A DNA stretch of 64,000 bases. It comes from Axinella damicornis. Lineage: Eukaryota > Porifera > Demospongiae > Axinellida > Axinellidae. Made by a program: the position numbers and the translations under genes. Positions 53,394 through 64,000 of the stretch are shown here, piece by piece (positions within the stretch are counted from its first letter, which is position 1; the number at the start of each line of letters is the position of its first letter). The notes under the pieces were generated by a model. The model did not search any database, was not told the origin of the DNA, and was given only the letters and a program-made list of their open reading frames with translations. The stretch is from positions 14,080,774 to 14,144,773 of the forward strand of contig OZ007511.1 in NCBI GenBank assembly GCA_963931865.1. The letters run 5' to 3'.

Positions 53394-54840
53394 GAAATAA
53401 TTAGCGTAGCTAGGCTAGCTACCATCTTACTCTTTTCATTCGTGGCAGAATGAGAATCAGACTGAGAGCCAGAGAAAAAATCCGCAATGACCGATTGTTG
53501 TATTCTCTTCATCTTTGCAGGACCACGTACGTGTACGTATCAAGCGCCCACCCCCCTCTTCACGCGAAAGTTACTGCACAGGGTCCAAAAGCAGTGTAGT
53601 GAAGGTGGACGATGCTCGTTTTGCCATGCTTTCTGTACCATGTACAGACCAGCAAAAAGGAACACAAAATTAATCATAATCTAACCCATATAAATAAAGT
53701 ACAGCACATGGATGCTAGAGTACTGTTCACTAATGGAAAATCACCATATATTATTGTTTTGCACGTACAAGCGACAAATATCCCTACCTCGAGTCTGATG
53801 GCTAGTTGTAGGAGGGTGGAGGTTGCTCGGGTAGGAGGAGTACTCTGGAGAGGTGATCTAGCGCAGCTGTATACAGAAGGAAAGTACTGATCAGCAACAG
53901 CTATAGCAATACAGAAAACTGCTATGAGAATCACTGACTGAGCTAACCAGCCATTCCACTACAAAATATTTACTGGGGTAATAAACAAAAGCCTATTGTG
54001 ACTCAACAAAGACACGTACCCACTGGTACAAAACCCATTGTAAACAAACAAAGGAAGTACAAACCTCAATCAATTTCTTCTACAGGAATCACTAGTCATA
54101 ATTGGATATTGATAATGATAAACCAAACATAGACTAACCCTAACCTACCACAAAAAACATCATGTCAAAACATCAAACAACCGTTGCCAAGGAAATCAAT
54201 CCATAGTTACCTACGATTCTGCATCACACTGCTGTCTTTCTTCGAGAAGAGCAAGGGTTCTCCGGGTTAGTGGCAGTACCTTAGCATCCGCATGCCATCA
54301 ATATTATACAGACCCTAACCCAACCCTGACCACGCCATAACCAATATAAAATACTGTATAACATATGGAAGCTAGTATACAGTCCACTAACACACAATAA
54401 CTGCACATTAATAATTATTTTGTCGACAAAATCAAAAGACATGCCTACAAAATAATATTAATTTATGTACTAAACATGTAAGTCTAGAGTTTCCTTCTGA
54501 ATTCAAATGCGGTAGACGATTTCAGGGTCCTAATCTCAGATGGAAGGCTGTTCCACTCTTGTATCACCTTGAATGTGCCACCTCGATCGAGTCTGACGGC
54601 TAGTTGTACCCAGTGAATTGTCTGAAATACGTGTACTCAAATCAGTGATCAAATGAGTCGTGGATGATAGAGGGATATTTATTTCTGTCTTCTATGCTTC
54701 AGCAAAAGGCTGGAGTTCGATTTCTGCAGTAAACAAAAAATTTAATGCTCTTCTGATATTTTCATTGAAGCTTATTAAATATGCACATGACCTTTGACCT
54801 CTACCGACTTGTACTTTTTTGTAGAAAGACACGAAAGCAG
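53394..54840. other. Intergenic with a LINE 3' remnant
   Basis: On the minus strand 54492-54610 reads VIQEWNSLPSEIRTLKSS, then FEFRRKL and stop. This is the C-terminal end typical of non-LTR reverse transcriptases. A second, weaker piece (LLQLAIRLE) lies at about 53780-53830. Confidence 0.65.
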
Positions 54841-54925
54841 GCTATGCAAGCAACTTTAGTGAATAAATGGAAGTATGCTTAGCTTCTGTCCTACACTGAA
54901 AAGCCATTTTACAGATTTTTGGGTG

Positions 54926-54980
54926 AGTCCAGTCCAGTCCAGTCCAGTCCAGTCCAGTCCACTTCAGTCCACCAGTCCAG
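54926..54980. repeat. 10-bp-type minisatellite (gtcca/gtccagtcca)
   Basis: About eight copies of gtcca plus variants. It abuts the break in secreted-protein copy 2. Confidence 0.9.
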
Positions 54981-54993
54981 TGAATAAAGACGC

Positions 54994-55229
54994 CTGGTTG
55001 TGTTGAAGTATTCAATTGCTGATTGAGTAGCTGTTTCAATTTCCTGCTCAGTAAATCGTAACACATCTCTGAAGAAGGAGAGGTCAGGGTCCGGGATGTT
55101 CTGTACAAAATCTGCTAGCTGCACAACATTGTCAAATGAGATGATAAATTCCGCGCCTTGCGGACACTCTTCTTGTTGACCATAAGTGGCTGCAATGAGC
55201 ACAGCGACAACTGTGACAATACTCTTCAT
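54994..55229 (-). pseudogene. Secreted-protein copy 2, truncated
   Basis: The signal peptide and first ~77 residues are nearly identical to copies 1 and 3 (up to IEYFNTT). Homology then ends and the frame runs into the gtcca minisatellite. The C-terminal two-thirds are absent from the flanking sequence. Confidence 0.85.
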
Positions 55230-56074
55230 CCTCCACCTGTGGTGTGTGTTTTGTGTCACAGCTAAAGCATGGTTATGAATATCATGGCTGCATGGTGTCA
55301 GGAGGTCCTATGACTGTGCTTATTCCCATGGAATAATTATTCCACAGCTGTAGACTTGCTCCATTGATAATGTATGGAGAGCTATTCTACTGCCCGTATT
55401 CCACTCTTCCTGGGGGTATAAAGTTTACACGGGTTGTAGCTAAACAATATGTAGACATATAGAGTCACCGTATGGTGTATATTAGCACTGCCAGTACTGA
55501 ACCAGGTACCGGACTCAGAGAAATTGGCGGACATGATCGGGGTGCAACAGCTGCATTGCATGAGGGGGAAGTAGCTAGCTGAGCGAGCAAAGCTACTCGC
55601 ATTAATCATCAATGTTCTGCCCTCAAACAGCATGCAGCAACAGCCTTGTTCCCACCTGGGAACACGAGGCTATAGAGTCAACTATTCTGCTCTTCACTGT
55701 CACACTAGTAGACACGTGCACTTGGAATGTCAACCAATGACTGCTGCTGCAAATAACAACCTAGCTAGCTACCTTAATTCCACTGCATATACCATCAGCT
55801 GCACAGTTGACAAGAGACTCTCAACCTCAACGACTAATATAAAGAGACTCTCAACCTCAACGACTGAAGAGACTCTCTCAACCTCAACGACTGAAGAGAC
55901 TCTCTCAACCACATGACATATAAAATACACTGGGAGGGTCACTGCAACTACATTCATGCCCTTGATGGCCTCCCTCACAGATGGTCAGCAGTTGTGATCT
56001 GTAGGATTGTGGCTGGACATAGCATGCAGTGGCTACAAGAGGTTTACATTGGGATTAGACCCTAATTTAATTGC

Positions 56075-56168
56075 ATGCATGATTCTACAGCAGAATATAG
56101 TCACAGGACCGATCTGGGTGCCATGGCACCCAGATCAGTCCTGTGACTATATTCTGCTGTAGAATCAT
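56075..56168. repeat. 94-bp near-perfect palindrome
   Basis: Arms start gcatgattctacagcagaat and end with the inverse attctgctgtagaatcatgc; one mismatch, two-base centre. Half of it (ctgctgtagaatcatgctgc) also occurs at 58326. Confidence 0.92.
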
Positions 56169-56610
56169 GCTGCAATCCTATTGGTCACTATAATTATAGG
56201 GCTTATTCCTGTGGAATTATCCCACAGCTCAGTCTAGACTTGCTCCATTGATAATGGCTACAGTGGAATATGCATAATATTATAATAAGGCGATGAGTAG
56301 CTAGCTAGCTACTGCATGCAACAGCCGTGATGCAAAAGCTGCAACTGTTGCGGTCCCGGACTCACTGCATGAACCTGAAGTAGCTAGCTGAGCAAGCCGC
56401 GAAGCTCAGACTTGCATTAATCATTCATGCAATGTTCTGCCCTCAAACAACAAGCAGCAACAGCCTCGTTCCCACCTGGGAACGAGGCTATAGAATCAAC
56501 TAATCTGCGCTCTAGCTAGCTAACTGACAGACACTCAATTGGAAGGTCAACTGAGTGGATGACTGCTGCTAGTCTGGTGCAAATAACAACCCCCTACCTT
56601 AAATTTCATG

Positions 56611-57139
56611 TGTAATTTGTGAATCTGATTGATGAGTTTGAGTGGCAACCACACTCCTCAGGTAGGGCAACTGGTGCTGTGGGACAGGCTTAGATACTCC
56701 GAAGACTCGGAATGTGTCTAGCAGCTTGCAAGTACAGCTCACCTCATTAACAAACACATAATTATGTCCCCAAAGAAACCGTCATGTTACAATGTCCTCT
56801 CCCTTCACTTGCTCTCCTAAGCAGAAAGAAGACCAACTAGTGTGGTAGCCATGCATCCAATCAACTTCACTGGCCATGGGTTGTGTCAGATGCTATAGAT
56901 CATGATTGTGCACATCTTAGTTTACCATACCATTAGGGTAATAATTATGGTGAACTCAGATTGGTTGTCATGACAACTCCATGTATAAGAACTATGGCTT
57001 TCGTTGATGACCATCCCAAATGCATTTTGTTCGCTCTCTTTTGTGACCATGTATCTTTGTTTTGCCTTTGATGGTCAACAGAGGATCAACAACAGGATGA
57101 CAGCTACATGTATCACTGGTCAAAAACCAGAACTATGTT
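56611..57139. other. No supported gene
   Basis: 3' flank of secreted-protein copy 3. Partly similar to 50170-50400 (the flank of copy 1, e.g. gaccatcccaaatg/gataaccatccc). Confidence 0.45.
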
Positions 57140-57419
57140 TACTATGTTGATCATCGATCTTTGAAAGTTTACACAAATCTCTGGTATAATTATTGCATGT
57201 AATGGCCTTTACTATGTTGATCATCGATCTTTGAAAGTTTACACAAATCTCTGGTATAATTATTGCATGTAATGGCCTTTACTATGTTGATCATCGATCT
57301 TTGAAAGTTTACACAAATCTCTGGTATAATTATTGCATGTAATGGCCTTTACTATGTTGATCATCGATCTTTGAAAGTTTACACAAATCTCTGGTATAAT
57401 TATTGCATGTAATGGCCTT
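57140..57419. repeat. 70-bp tandem repeat, four copies
   Basis: Virtually identical units start at 57140, 57210, 57280 and 57350 (tactatgttgatcatcgatc...). The single-copy form is at about 50310-50345 in the paralogous flank. Confidence 0.95.
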
Positions 57420-57486
57420 TCACTTTAAAACGTAATGCCTAGTTACATAATCAACAACAGCAGCTCTGTATCCTGAAAGCAGCTAC

Positions 57487-58230
57487 CTAGGGAATTTCAT
57501 TAGCAGGAAATATCACGGTACTGTAGAGTCTAACCCGAGCAAGTCTTTGATCTGGCGGAAGAGGATTCGTATAGACTGTGCTTAAACTGATCCCGTTACC
57601 TAAACCATTATGAAATGCAGCAAAGACCTCATGAAGGACACCATCCGGGGTGGAGTGAGCAGGAGTGGTGGACTGTGTCTGGATTACCACGGGAGATTGA
57701 GGGCACGCATTGATCCAGTTGTACGCCCAACAGACTGTACCGAAATTACCAGGGCCAATCATCATCCTTCCCTCGCTTCCACCATAGGTCCCATACAGCA
57801 CTTGATTGCCTAGAAATGTCACACCAAACCAACCAATACGAACATCAAAACATCTTGACTTGGTTTTACCATTCACCAACCAACGATTGGCTTTCGCAGT
57901 GGCAGTAAATGGTGCTTTGCCAGCAGAAAATGATGCATTCTGGAAGACCCGTTCGCCTTGTTCATTGGGTACTGACTCTGAAAAATCCAAACCAAAGGTT
58001 GTGTTGAAATACTCGATTGCTGATTGTCTAGCTGTTTCAATTTCCTGCTCAGTAAACCGTAACACATCTCTGAAGAAGGAGAGGTCAGGGTCCGGGGTGT
58101 TCTGTAAAAAATCTGCTAGCTGCACAACATTGTCAAATGAGATGATAAATTCTGCGCCTTGTGGGCACTCTTCTTGTTGACCATAAGTGGCTGCAATGAG
58201 CACAGCGACAACTGTGACAATACTCTTCAT
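57487..58230 (-). CDS. Secreted protein of unrecognised family (copy 3)
   Basis: 247 aa from the same start as copy 1, with the same signal peptide MKSIVTVVAVLIAATYG. The first ~150 residues are nearly identical to copy 1. The last ~100 differ much more (around GNFGTVCWAYNWINACPQ and PAHSTPDGVLHEV) while keeping INACP and the ending RLYSTVIFPANEIP. One additional Cys (TVCW). Intact, so probably expressed. Confidence 0.75.
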   Translation of the reverse strand: MKSIVTVVAVLIAATYGQQEECPQGAEFIISFDNVVQLADFLQNTPDPDLSFFRDVLRFTEQEIETARQSAIEYFNTTFGLDFSESVPNEQGERVFQNASFSAGKAPFTATAKANRWLVNGKTKSRCFDVRIGWFGVTFLGNQVLYGTYGGSEGRMMIGPGNFGTVCWAYNWINACPQSPVVIQTQSTTPAHSTPDGVLHEVFAAFHNGLGNGISLSTVYTNPLPPDQRLARVRLYSTVIFPANEIP

Positions 58231-58489
58231 CCTCCACCTGTGGTGTGTGTTTTGTGTCATAGCTAAAGCATGGTTATGACATCATGACTGCATGGTGTCA
58301 GGAGGTCCTATCATACTCCTATATTCTGCTGTAGAATCATGCTGCAATCCTATTGGTCACTATAATTATAGGGCTTATTCCTGTGGAATTATCCCACAGC
58401 TCAGTCTAGACTTGCCCCATTGATAATGGCTACAGTGGAGTATGCATATAAAGCGATGAGTAGCTGCATCAGACATGATCGCGGGGTGC

Positions 58490-61394
58490 AACACTGAGCT
58501 GCAACTGCTGCGGTCCCGGACTCACTGCATGAACCTGAAGTAGCTAGCTGAGTGAGCCGCGAAGCTCAGACTTGCATTAATCATTCATGCAATGTTCTGC
58601 CCTCAAACAACAAGCAGCAACAGCCTCGTTCCCACCTGGGAACGAGGCTATAGAATCAACTAATCTGCGCTCTAGCTAGCTAACTGACAGACACTCAATT
58701 GGAATGTCAACTGAGTGGATGACTGCTGCTAGCCTGGTGCAAATAACGTTACCTAGCTCCGTATACCTTAAATTCGACTGCATGTAGCTAGCTACCATCA
58801 GCTGCACAGTTGACAAGAGACTCTCAACCTAAAATAAAATACACTAGGAGGGTCACTGCAAGTACATTCATACCCTTGATGGCAGCAGGTGACTCCCTCA
58901 CAGATGGTCAGCGGTTGTGATCTGAAGGATTGTGGCTGATCAGGGCTTTTCCAAACCCTTGCAACAGCCACAGCTGGTTGTGTTAAGTAATTTTGTGGTC
59001 CAAATTCGTTTGTGTGAAAGTCTAATTAAAGGCCAAAGTTCAGTGCTTACAGGCAGCACTACACTAAAATGCTTAAAGCCAATTGCGCATGCGTAGACCA
59101 TTCCATATATGGAGCGCATGCAGGCAGGGCTATACAACTGTAGCATTACAAAATGTTTACTATAGGCATAAGGCACCCAGTGAGAGGAAGCTGGCCAACA
59201 TCTGCAACCAAACCACTCTGCACTACTCCTCAGCTATACATACTCTCACATCAACTTCACCTATTATAAATTATACTGAATCTGTTGAATCTATTTTGTC
59301 ACAACAACTATAGAAAAGCCAAGTTAATGAATGTATGATGGTGGAAGACAAGACCGTGCTAGACTCTTGAAAGACTGTGCTGTATGCATAAAATAAGAAT
59401 CTCTTGCACCGGTCTTGCAAGAATCTCTTGAAAGAATCTTGCAAGGAGGTCTTGCAAGAACTTTATTGCACAGTCCTGCAAGAATCTTGCTACGAGGTGT
59501 GTACATAGTGGTAGCTACATAGCTACACATCTACAACACTGCACTCTGGAAATTGTGGCCTCAATTGTATACATTAGCTACACACACTCATCCAGTAATT
59601 CATGATGGATTACTGGATGAGTGTGTGTGTGATACATGTACCCTGGTTCCATAACGCATTCCTACAGTAATTATAATGCATTCCCAATTTATCAGGTTTC
59701 AATACTGCATTCCTCTTGTACATTGCAGGTGTCCTCAAGTACAGGAATGTGTGTTGCTGTATCAGCAGTCATGTGAAATCATCTTGCACATCCCTATGGC
59801 TGCAAACGTTCACGGCCCAAGACATATACAGGGCTTAAGCTTCAGGTGAGTTACAGGCTAGGCTTACAGCAAGTACCTCTTAGACAGTGGGCTATAAGCC
59901 TTGCATGATCTTCCAGTGTATAGTTGTATAGTTGAGTTGAGAAGGCTGTCATGTTAGATAGTGAGTCTGTCTAACTGACTGTAGGTAGCTAGCTAGCTGC
60001 CTATAACTGCTAGTGAGTCACTCACAGTGCTGGGTATACCCAAGCGTTTGCAGCCACATACAGTGCACCTCATGGCTGCAACAGAGAAAGAAAAGGTGAG
60101 TGCACTCATAATTTATATTATAGAACAAGTTAACTCTTTACCAACCAATGAATGCAAAACCATCATGAGCCCCATAAGAATTATAGAGGGTGACCAACTG
60201 CGAGGGTCTCATAGGACAACAACACCTGATAGATAAATGTCACTTCCATTATACATTAATTCTACTGAACAGATAGAGATGTGCATGATGTCATATGCAT
60301 GCTCGTACATACGTTGCTAACAACAACCCACACACACACACCCACAACAGAAATACGACCCTGGTGTGAGTCCAGATGACAGTGGTAAATCAGAAGAGGA
60401 AAACAATTTGGGAGTAAGTAGAAATGACTAGTGTGACCGATGGTGTGGATAGTATCATGTGAGTAGTGGAGTAAGTCATGTGACCAATGGGTTGGCAAGT
60501 GACTATAGTGGAAGTGATCACGTGACTGATTATACATGGAATGGATTGTGTTAAGTAGAACAGATCATGTGATCATATGGTATCGTGACTGTTGGAATAG
60601 ATTGTTGCAATGAATGTCTTCAATTAACGTCCAGATTCAGTACATATTTCATTGATTGAGATTTTGTGTCCATTCTCTGAACACTTCTCACAGGACAAGT
60701 CACATGGCTGTCCTCCAACCAGTGAAGCGTTGGAGGAGGTGAGAGTGCACAATGACCTCCAGACACGAGCAAAAGGAGGACCACAAGCCGACCAGCCAGC
60801 AGAGGCCACCGGTGGCAAACCAGCTAAAAAGAAAGGCAAGAAAGAGGAGAGGAAGGAGTGTAGGGGTTGTGGAAAGAGGGTCAAGAAAGTGTACACTGCT
60901 GATGAAACGTCATGGATGTGCAGAGAAGAGCATGGAGGACTCTGTCTGACATGCTGGAAGAAGGACACATGTCCAGTGTGCCCGGGGGGAGATATGCTGC
61001 CTCGGCTGACCCCATGCACTGACCCTCCCCCCGATTAAGCAAAGCATATAATATAATATATGTTATAGTTCCACTGAGTCACGCACATACTGTTGGATGG
61101 TTAAGTTTCATAATTGCACGATACTTCTTCATATACCATCTCCATAACAAAACAACAAAAAAACACAAACTGACACCATTCCACCAGTTCTGTGTTTGTT
61201 TTCTGTGTATTCCATTCTGCACTCTGTTATCTGTCCCCTATACTTTTATTCACCACAGTGCATGATTTTTAATTTTGTATTTTTGCACTCCTCCTATTTG
61301 GCTTTTACTGCTGTCACGTACATGCAAGGCCTCCACCCAAGAAGCCAACCTGACAGCCCATGCATCTGCACAGCTATAACAGAGGGACTCTTAA
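58490..61394 (+). repeat. Segmental duplication, copy 2 (paralogue of 46843-49553)
   Basis: Collinear with copy 1 except for an extra ~230 bp at about 58930-59160 and small indels. It breaks off at TTAA 61391-61394, where the TTAA-flanked element begins. Confidence 0.88.
60072..61038 (+). CDS. Small C3HC4 RING-like zinc-finger protein (copy 2)
   Basis: Exons 60072-60095, 60351-60413 and 60694-61038 (143 aa). It differs from copy 1 by only a few residues in the linker (e.g. N to D, I to T, A to E); all zinc ligands are retained. Introns are also nearly identical, so the duplication is recent. Confidence 0.7.
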
Positions 61395-62381
61395 GGTAGG
61401 AAACACGGCATCGGCGAAATCGCGCAATTTTGCTCATGAATAATTAATGAGATGACATCACTCGCATACAGTTATTTAGAGTTATTGATCTGTTTACGTT
61501 TTCCCATGGCGGCAACCGGAATAAACAAGGGGGGCTTCTCTCTTTGATGCGGCTAGCGGCCCTTTCGAGTTTCAAATCGGTACTCTGATGTGGCCGTGCG
61601 GTACTTTGAAGATTTGTTTGAACACTCTTTTTTTTTTTTTTTTTTTTCTTTTTTTTTTTTTTTAAGTAAGAAGCTATTCTGGCTTATTGAATGTAACGAT
61701 GGGCTATCTGAGGGTGAATAGCTAGGTGGAGTGAGCAGGAATGTTTGTGGGTCTGCTGAAGTGGCCGAAGAACAGCCTGGAAAGTGAACAGCCTCCGACA
61801 GCTCCCTGGCCAAGGTACTCTAGAGAGTTGACCTTTCGGCATTACAGGCCCCGCCCATTTTCGTGTTAGGGCGAATTTGGCTGGTTTAGTAGCTGGACTG
61901 GGCTGGTGAGAGGGAGTAGATGTGTGGCCAAAACTCAGTAACCGAGAGGTGAACGTGGAAAAGCATCCCTAGTTTTGTAGGGGGTAGGTTGACCTTTTGG
62001 AAACTGGCATTGGCTTTGGTCTGTTTTAGTTGGTGTGCGTGGAATTTTTTTTGAAAGCCTAGGGTAGCCAAACCTCTGTTTTTGAGGGTGGCAGTGAGTT
62101 TTGGGCTGTAGCCTGCAAGTGAGGAGAGCAGGTGGTAAATCCATCCGTAGTTTTTGGGCCTGTTTTGTGTGTGTATTGATGATGGGGTCAGAGTGTGGGT
62201 GGGGCCTTGGAGAGGGTCCAAATTTTCAGTTTCGTAGAGGGCCTTAAAATTGAGTTTTAGGGCATTTTCAAGCAGAGGGAGCAGTTTGATGCAAAGTATT
62301 GCTGAAACTTGTGTACGCTTTGATGCTGCCCATTTATCCATCAACTTGGTTTCGGAGATCGCAGTACCCATGTTTCCTACC
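61395..62381. mobile_element. 987-bp TTAA-flanked TIR element (copy 1)
   Basis: Starts ggtaggaaacacgg and ends ccatgtttcctacc (inverted, one mismatch), with TTAA on both sides (61391-61394 and 62382-62385). TTAA duplication is the mark of piggyBac-type or Kolobok elements. On the minus strand a 161-aa frame (61886-62371) begins MGTAISETKLMDKWAASKRT and contains GWIYHLLSSLAGYSPKLT. I do not recognise it as a transposase; it may be a captured fragment. A poly-T/A run lies at 61629-61664. Confidence 0.75.
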
Positions 62382-63147
62382 TTAAGGGCAATCTTAAGGC
62401 TTTAATTAGGCTAGTGCAATGACAAATCCTAACACTGGAGTTTGGCCTAACCCTGTAGATCCTAGCCCTATGAATATCATTAACCCTGATCCGAGTTAGG
62501 GTGATCCCACTAACCTTGGTGTGGCTATGAATCTCATTAAAACCCAGTGGGCATGGGATAGAACCCAGTCTTTCTGTCTGCTCATGAATAATAATGAGTT
62601 AGGATTAGATAGCTCCATGCTGTGCTCGTGAGCGTGTTGGACTTTAGTCAGCTGTCCGATGGGAGGGTTGGCTAATGTTGACACTCATGAATATCATTAG
62701 TGACCACCTGTCAGATCTTTGGTGGTGTAGTATGGGGTTGAAAGCATGTGTGTTGTGTGATGCAATATTCGTAAATTCACCCTGAGACTCCACTCTCTCC
62801 TAACCCTGACAACCGGGGATCATGAATATCATTAGCCCTAAATTGGGACTCACGACTGGCATTGCTGTCCAAATTGAGGTCAATGAATCTCATTAAAGCC
62901 TTCAGCTTTGGCTGAGATTCAGCTTGTCTGTCAGCTTCATGAATAAGCAATGAGCCATTTTCAGGTAGCCGTGTGTAGCAGTCGTGAGCAAGATTGCCTT
63001 TAGTTTGCTGTTTGGAGGGAAGTTTGGCTTGTGTTGACTCTCATGAATATCATTAGTGATGTGCTTTCAGTTCCCATGTAGTGTGGTTTGGGTTCAAGTG
63101 AAGGCTAGTAAGCTGGAATATTCATGAGTTTTAGTTAGGGGTTTGGG
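62382..63147. other. Spacer between two TTAA elements
   Basis: Carries several diverged copies of catgaatatcattag and gaatctcattaaa (about 62472, 62530, 62686, 62822, 62884, 63040). These may be a short dispersed motif or an old satellite. No gene. Confidence 0.55.
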
Positions 63148-63151
63148 TTAA

Positions 63152-64000
63152 GGTAGGAAACACGGCATCGGCGAAATCGCGCAATTTTGCTCATGAATAA
63201 TTAATGAGATGACATCACTCGCATACAGTTATTTAGAGTTATTGATCTGTTTACGTTTTCCCATGGCGGCAACCGGAATAAACAAGGGGGGCTTCTCTCT
63301 TTGATGCGGCTAGCGGCCCTTTCGAGTTTCAAATCGGTACTCTGATGTGGCCGTGCGGTACTTTGAAGATTTGTTTGAACACTCTTTTTTTTTTTTCTTT
63401 TTTTTTTTTTTTAAGTAAGAAGCTATTCTGGCTTATTGAATGTAACGATGGGCTATCTGAGGGTGAATAGCTAGGTGGAGTGAGCAGGAATGTTTGTGGG
63501 TCTGCTGAAGTGGCCGAAGAACAGCCTGGAAAGTGAACAGCCTCCGACAGCTCCCTGGCCAAGGTACTCTAGAGAGTTGACCTTTCGGCATTACAGGCCC
63601 CGCCCATTTTCGTGTTAGGGCGAATTTGGCTGGTTTGGTAGCTGGACTGGGCTGGTGAGAGGGAGTAGATGTGTGGCCAAGACTCAGTAACCGAGAGGTG
63701 AACGTAGAAAAGCATCCCTAGTTTTGTAGGGGGTAGGTTGACCTTTTGGAAACTGGCATTGGCTTTGGTCTGTTTTAGTTGGTGTGCGTGGAATTTTTTT
63801 GAAAGCCTAGGGTAGCCAAACCTCTGTTTTTGAGGGTGGCAGTGAGTTTTGGGCTGTAGCCTGCAAGTGAGGAGAGCAGGTGGTAAATCCATCCGTAGTT
63901 TTTGGGCCTGTTTTGTGTGTGTATTGATGATGGGGTCAGAGTGTGGGTGGGGCCTTGGAGAGGGTCCAAATTTTCAGTTTCGTAGAGGGCCTTAAAATTG
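63152..64000. mobile_element. TTAA-flanked TIR element (copy 2, runs off the window)
   Basis: Direct copy of 61395-62240 with few differences, preceded by TTAA at 63148-63151. It has seven T residues where copy 1 has eight (about 63790), which shifts the minus-strand frame, so at least one copy is broken. Confidence 0.8.

Noticed and set aside
61886..62371. 161-aa minus-strand frame as a host gene
   Set aside because: It lies wholly inside a TIR element, the second copy is frameshifted by a T-run, and no family is recognised.

Overview
This is eukaryotic DNA, almost certainly from an invertebrate animal. Genes are split by many short GT-AG introns, there is no operon structure, and the space between genes is full of microsatellites, minisatellites, palindromes and non-autonomous transposons. 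The intron density, the animal orthologues and a single-exon RING-TRAF gene suggest a sponge or another early-branching marine animal. That placement is inference; nothing here names the species.

Layout. 1-8549 (+): 3' part of MCM9, with a complete small CD225/dispanin-like membrane-protein gene inside one of its introns on the same strand. 8550-23452: gene-poor; it holds a 436-bp terminal-inverted-repeat (TIR) element, scattered relics of a coiled-coil gene, a decayed LINE, large inverted coding-like minisatellites and a tRNA-derived SINE. 23453-26725 (+): EMC10. 27524-28984 (-): intronless RING/TRAF-zinc-finger/coiled-coil/TRAF-domain protein. 29486-30380: reverse-transcriptase fragment interrupted by a TIR element. 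31594-42465 (-): HPS5 in about 20 exons, with a C-terminal RING-like finger. 42523-44175: a 1.65-kb TIR element. 44180-46099 (+): SDHAF2, whose ATG lies inside the target-site duplication of that element. 46100-64000: a segmentally duplicated region with two copies of a small C3HC4-like gene, three copies of a secreted-protein gene (one truncated), a 760-bp palindrome and two TTAA-flanked elements.

The recognised genes are unrelated housekeeping functions: MCM9 (recombination helicase), EMC10 (ER membrane insertion), HPS5 (BLOC-2, lysosome-related organelles) and SDHAF2 (flavinylation of succinate dehydrogenase). They do not form a pathway. HPS5 and SDHAF2 are head to head and, once the transposon is removed, their start codons were only about 53 bp apart.

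The strongest new observations are: (1) a family of very short palindromic elements (31-64 bp, with 384- and 436-bp relatives) whose ends read TAGCCTCG or TAGTCTCG and which are flanked by 9-bp duplications; (2) a TIR element inserted exactly at the SDHAF2 start codon; (3) repeated tandem duplication of exon-intron junctions, each making surplus splice sites, in MCM9 and HPS5; (4) an HPS5 with a RING-like C-terminus as in HOPS/CORVET subunits; (5) a young array of an unrecognised secreted protein family. All exon boundaries were read by eye from splice consensus and protein similarity recalled from memory; no alignment or database search was run.
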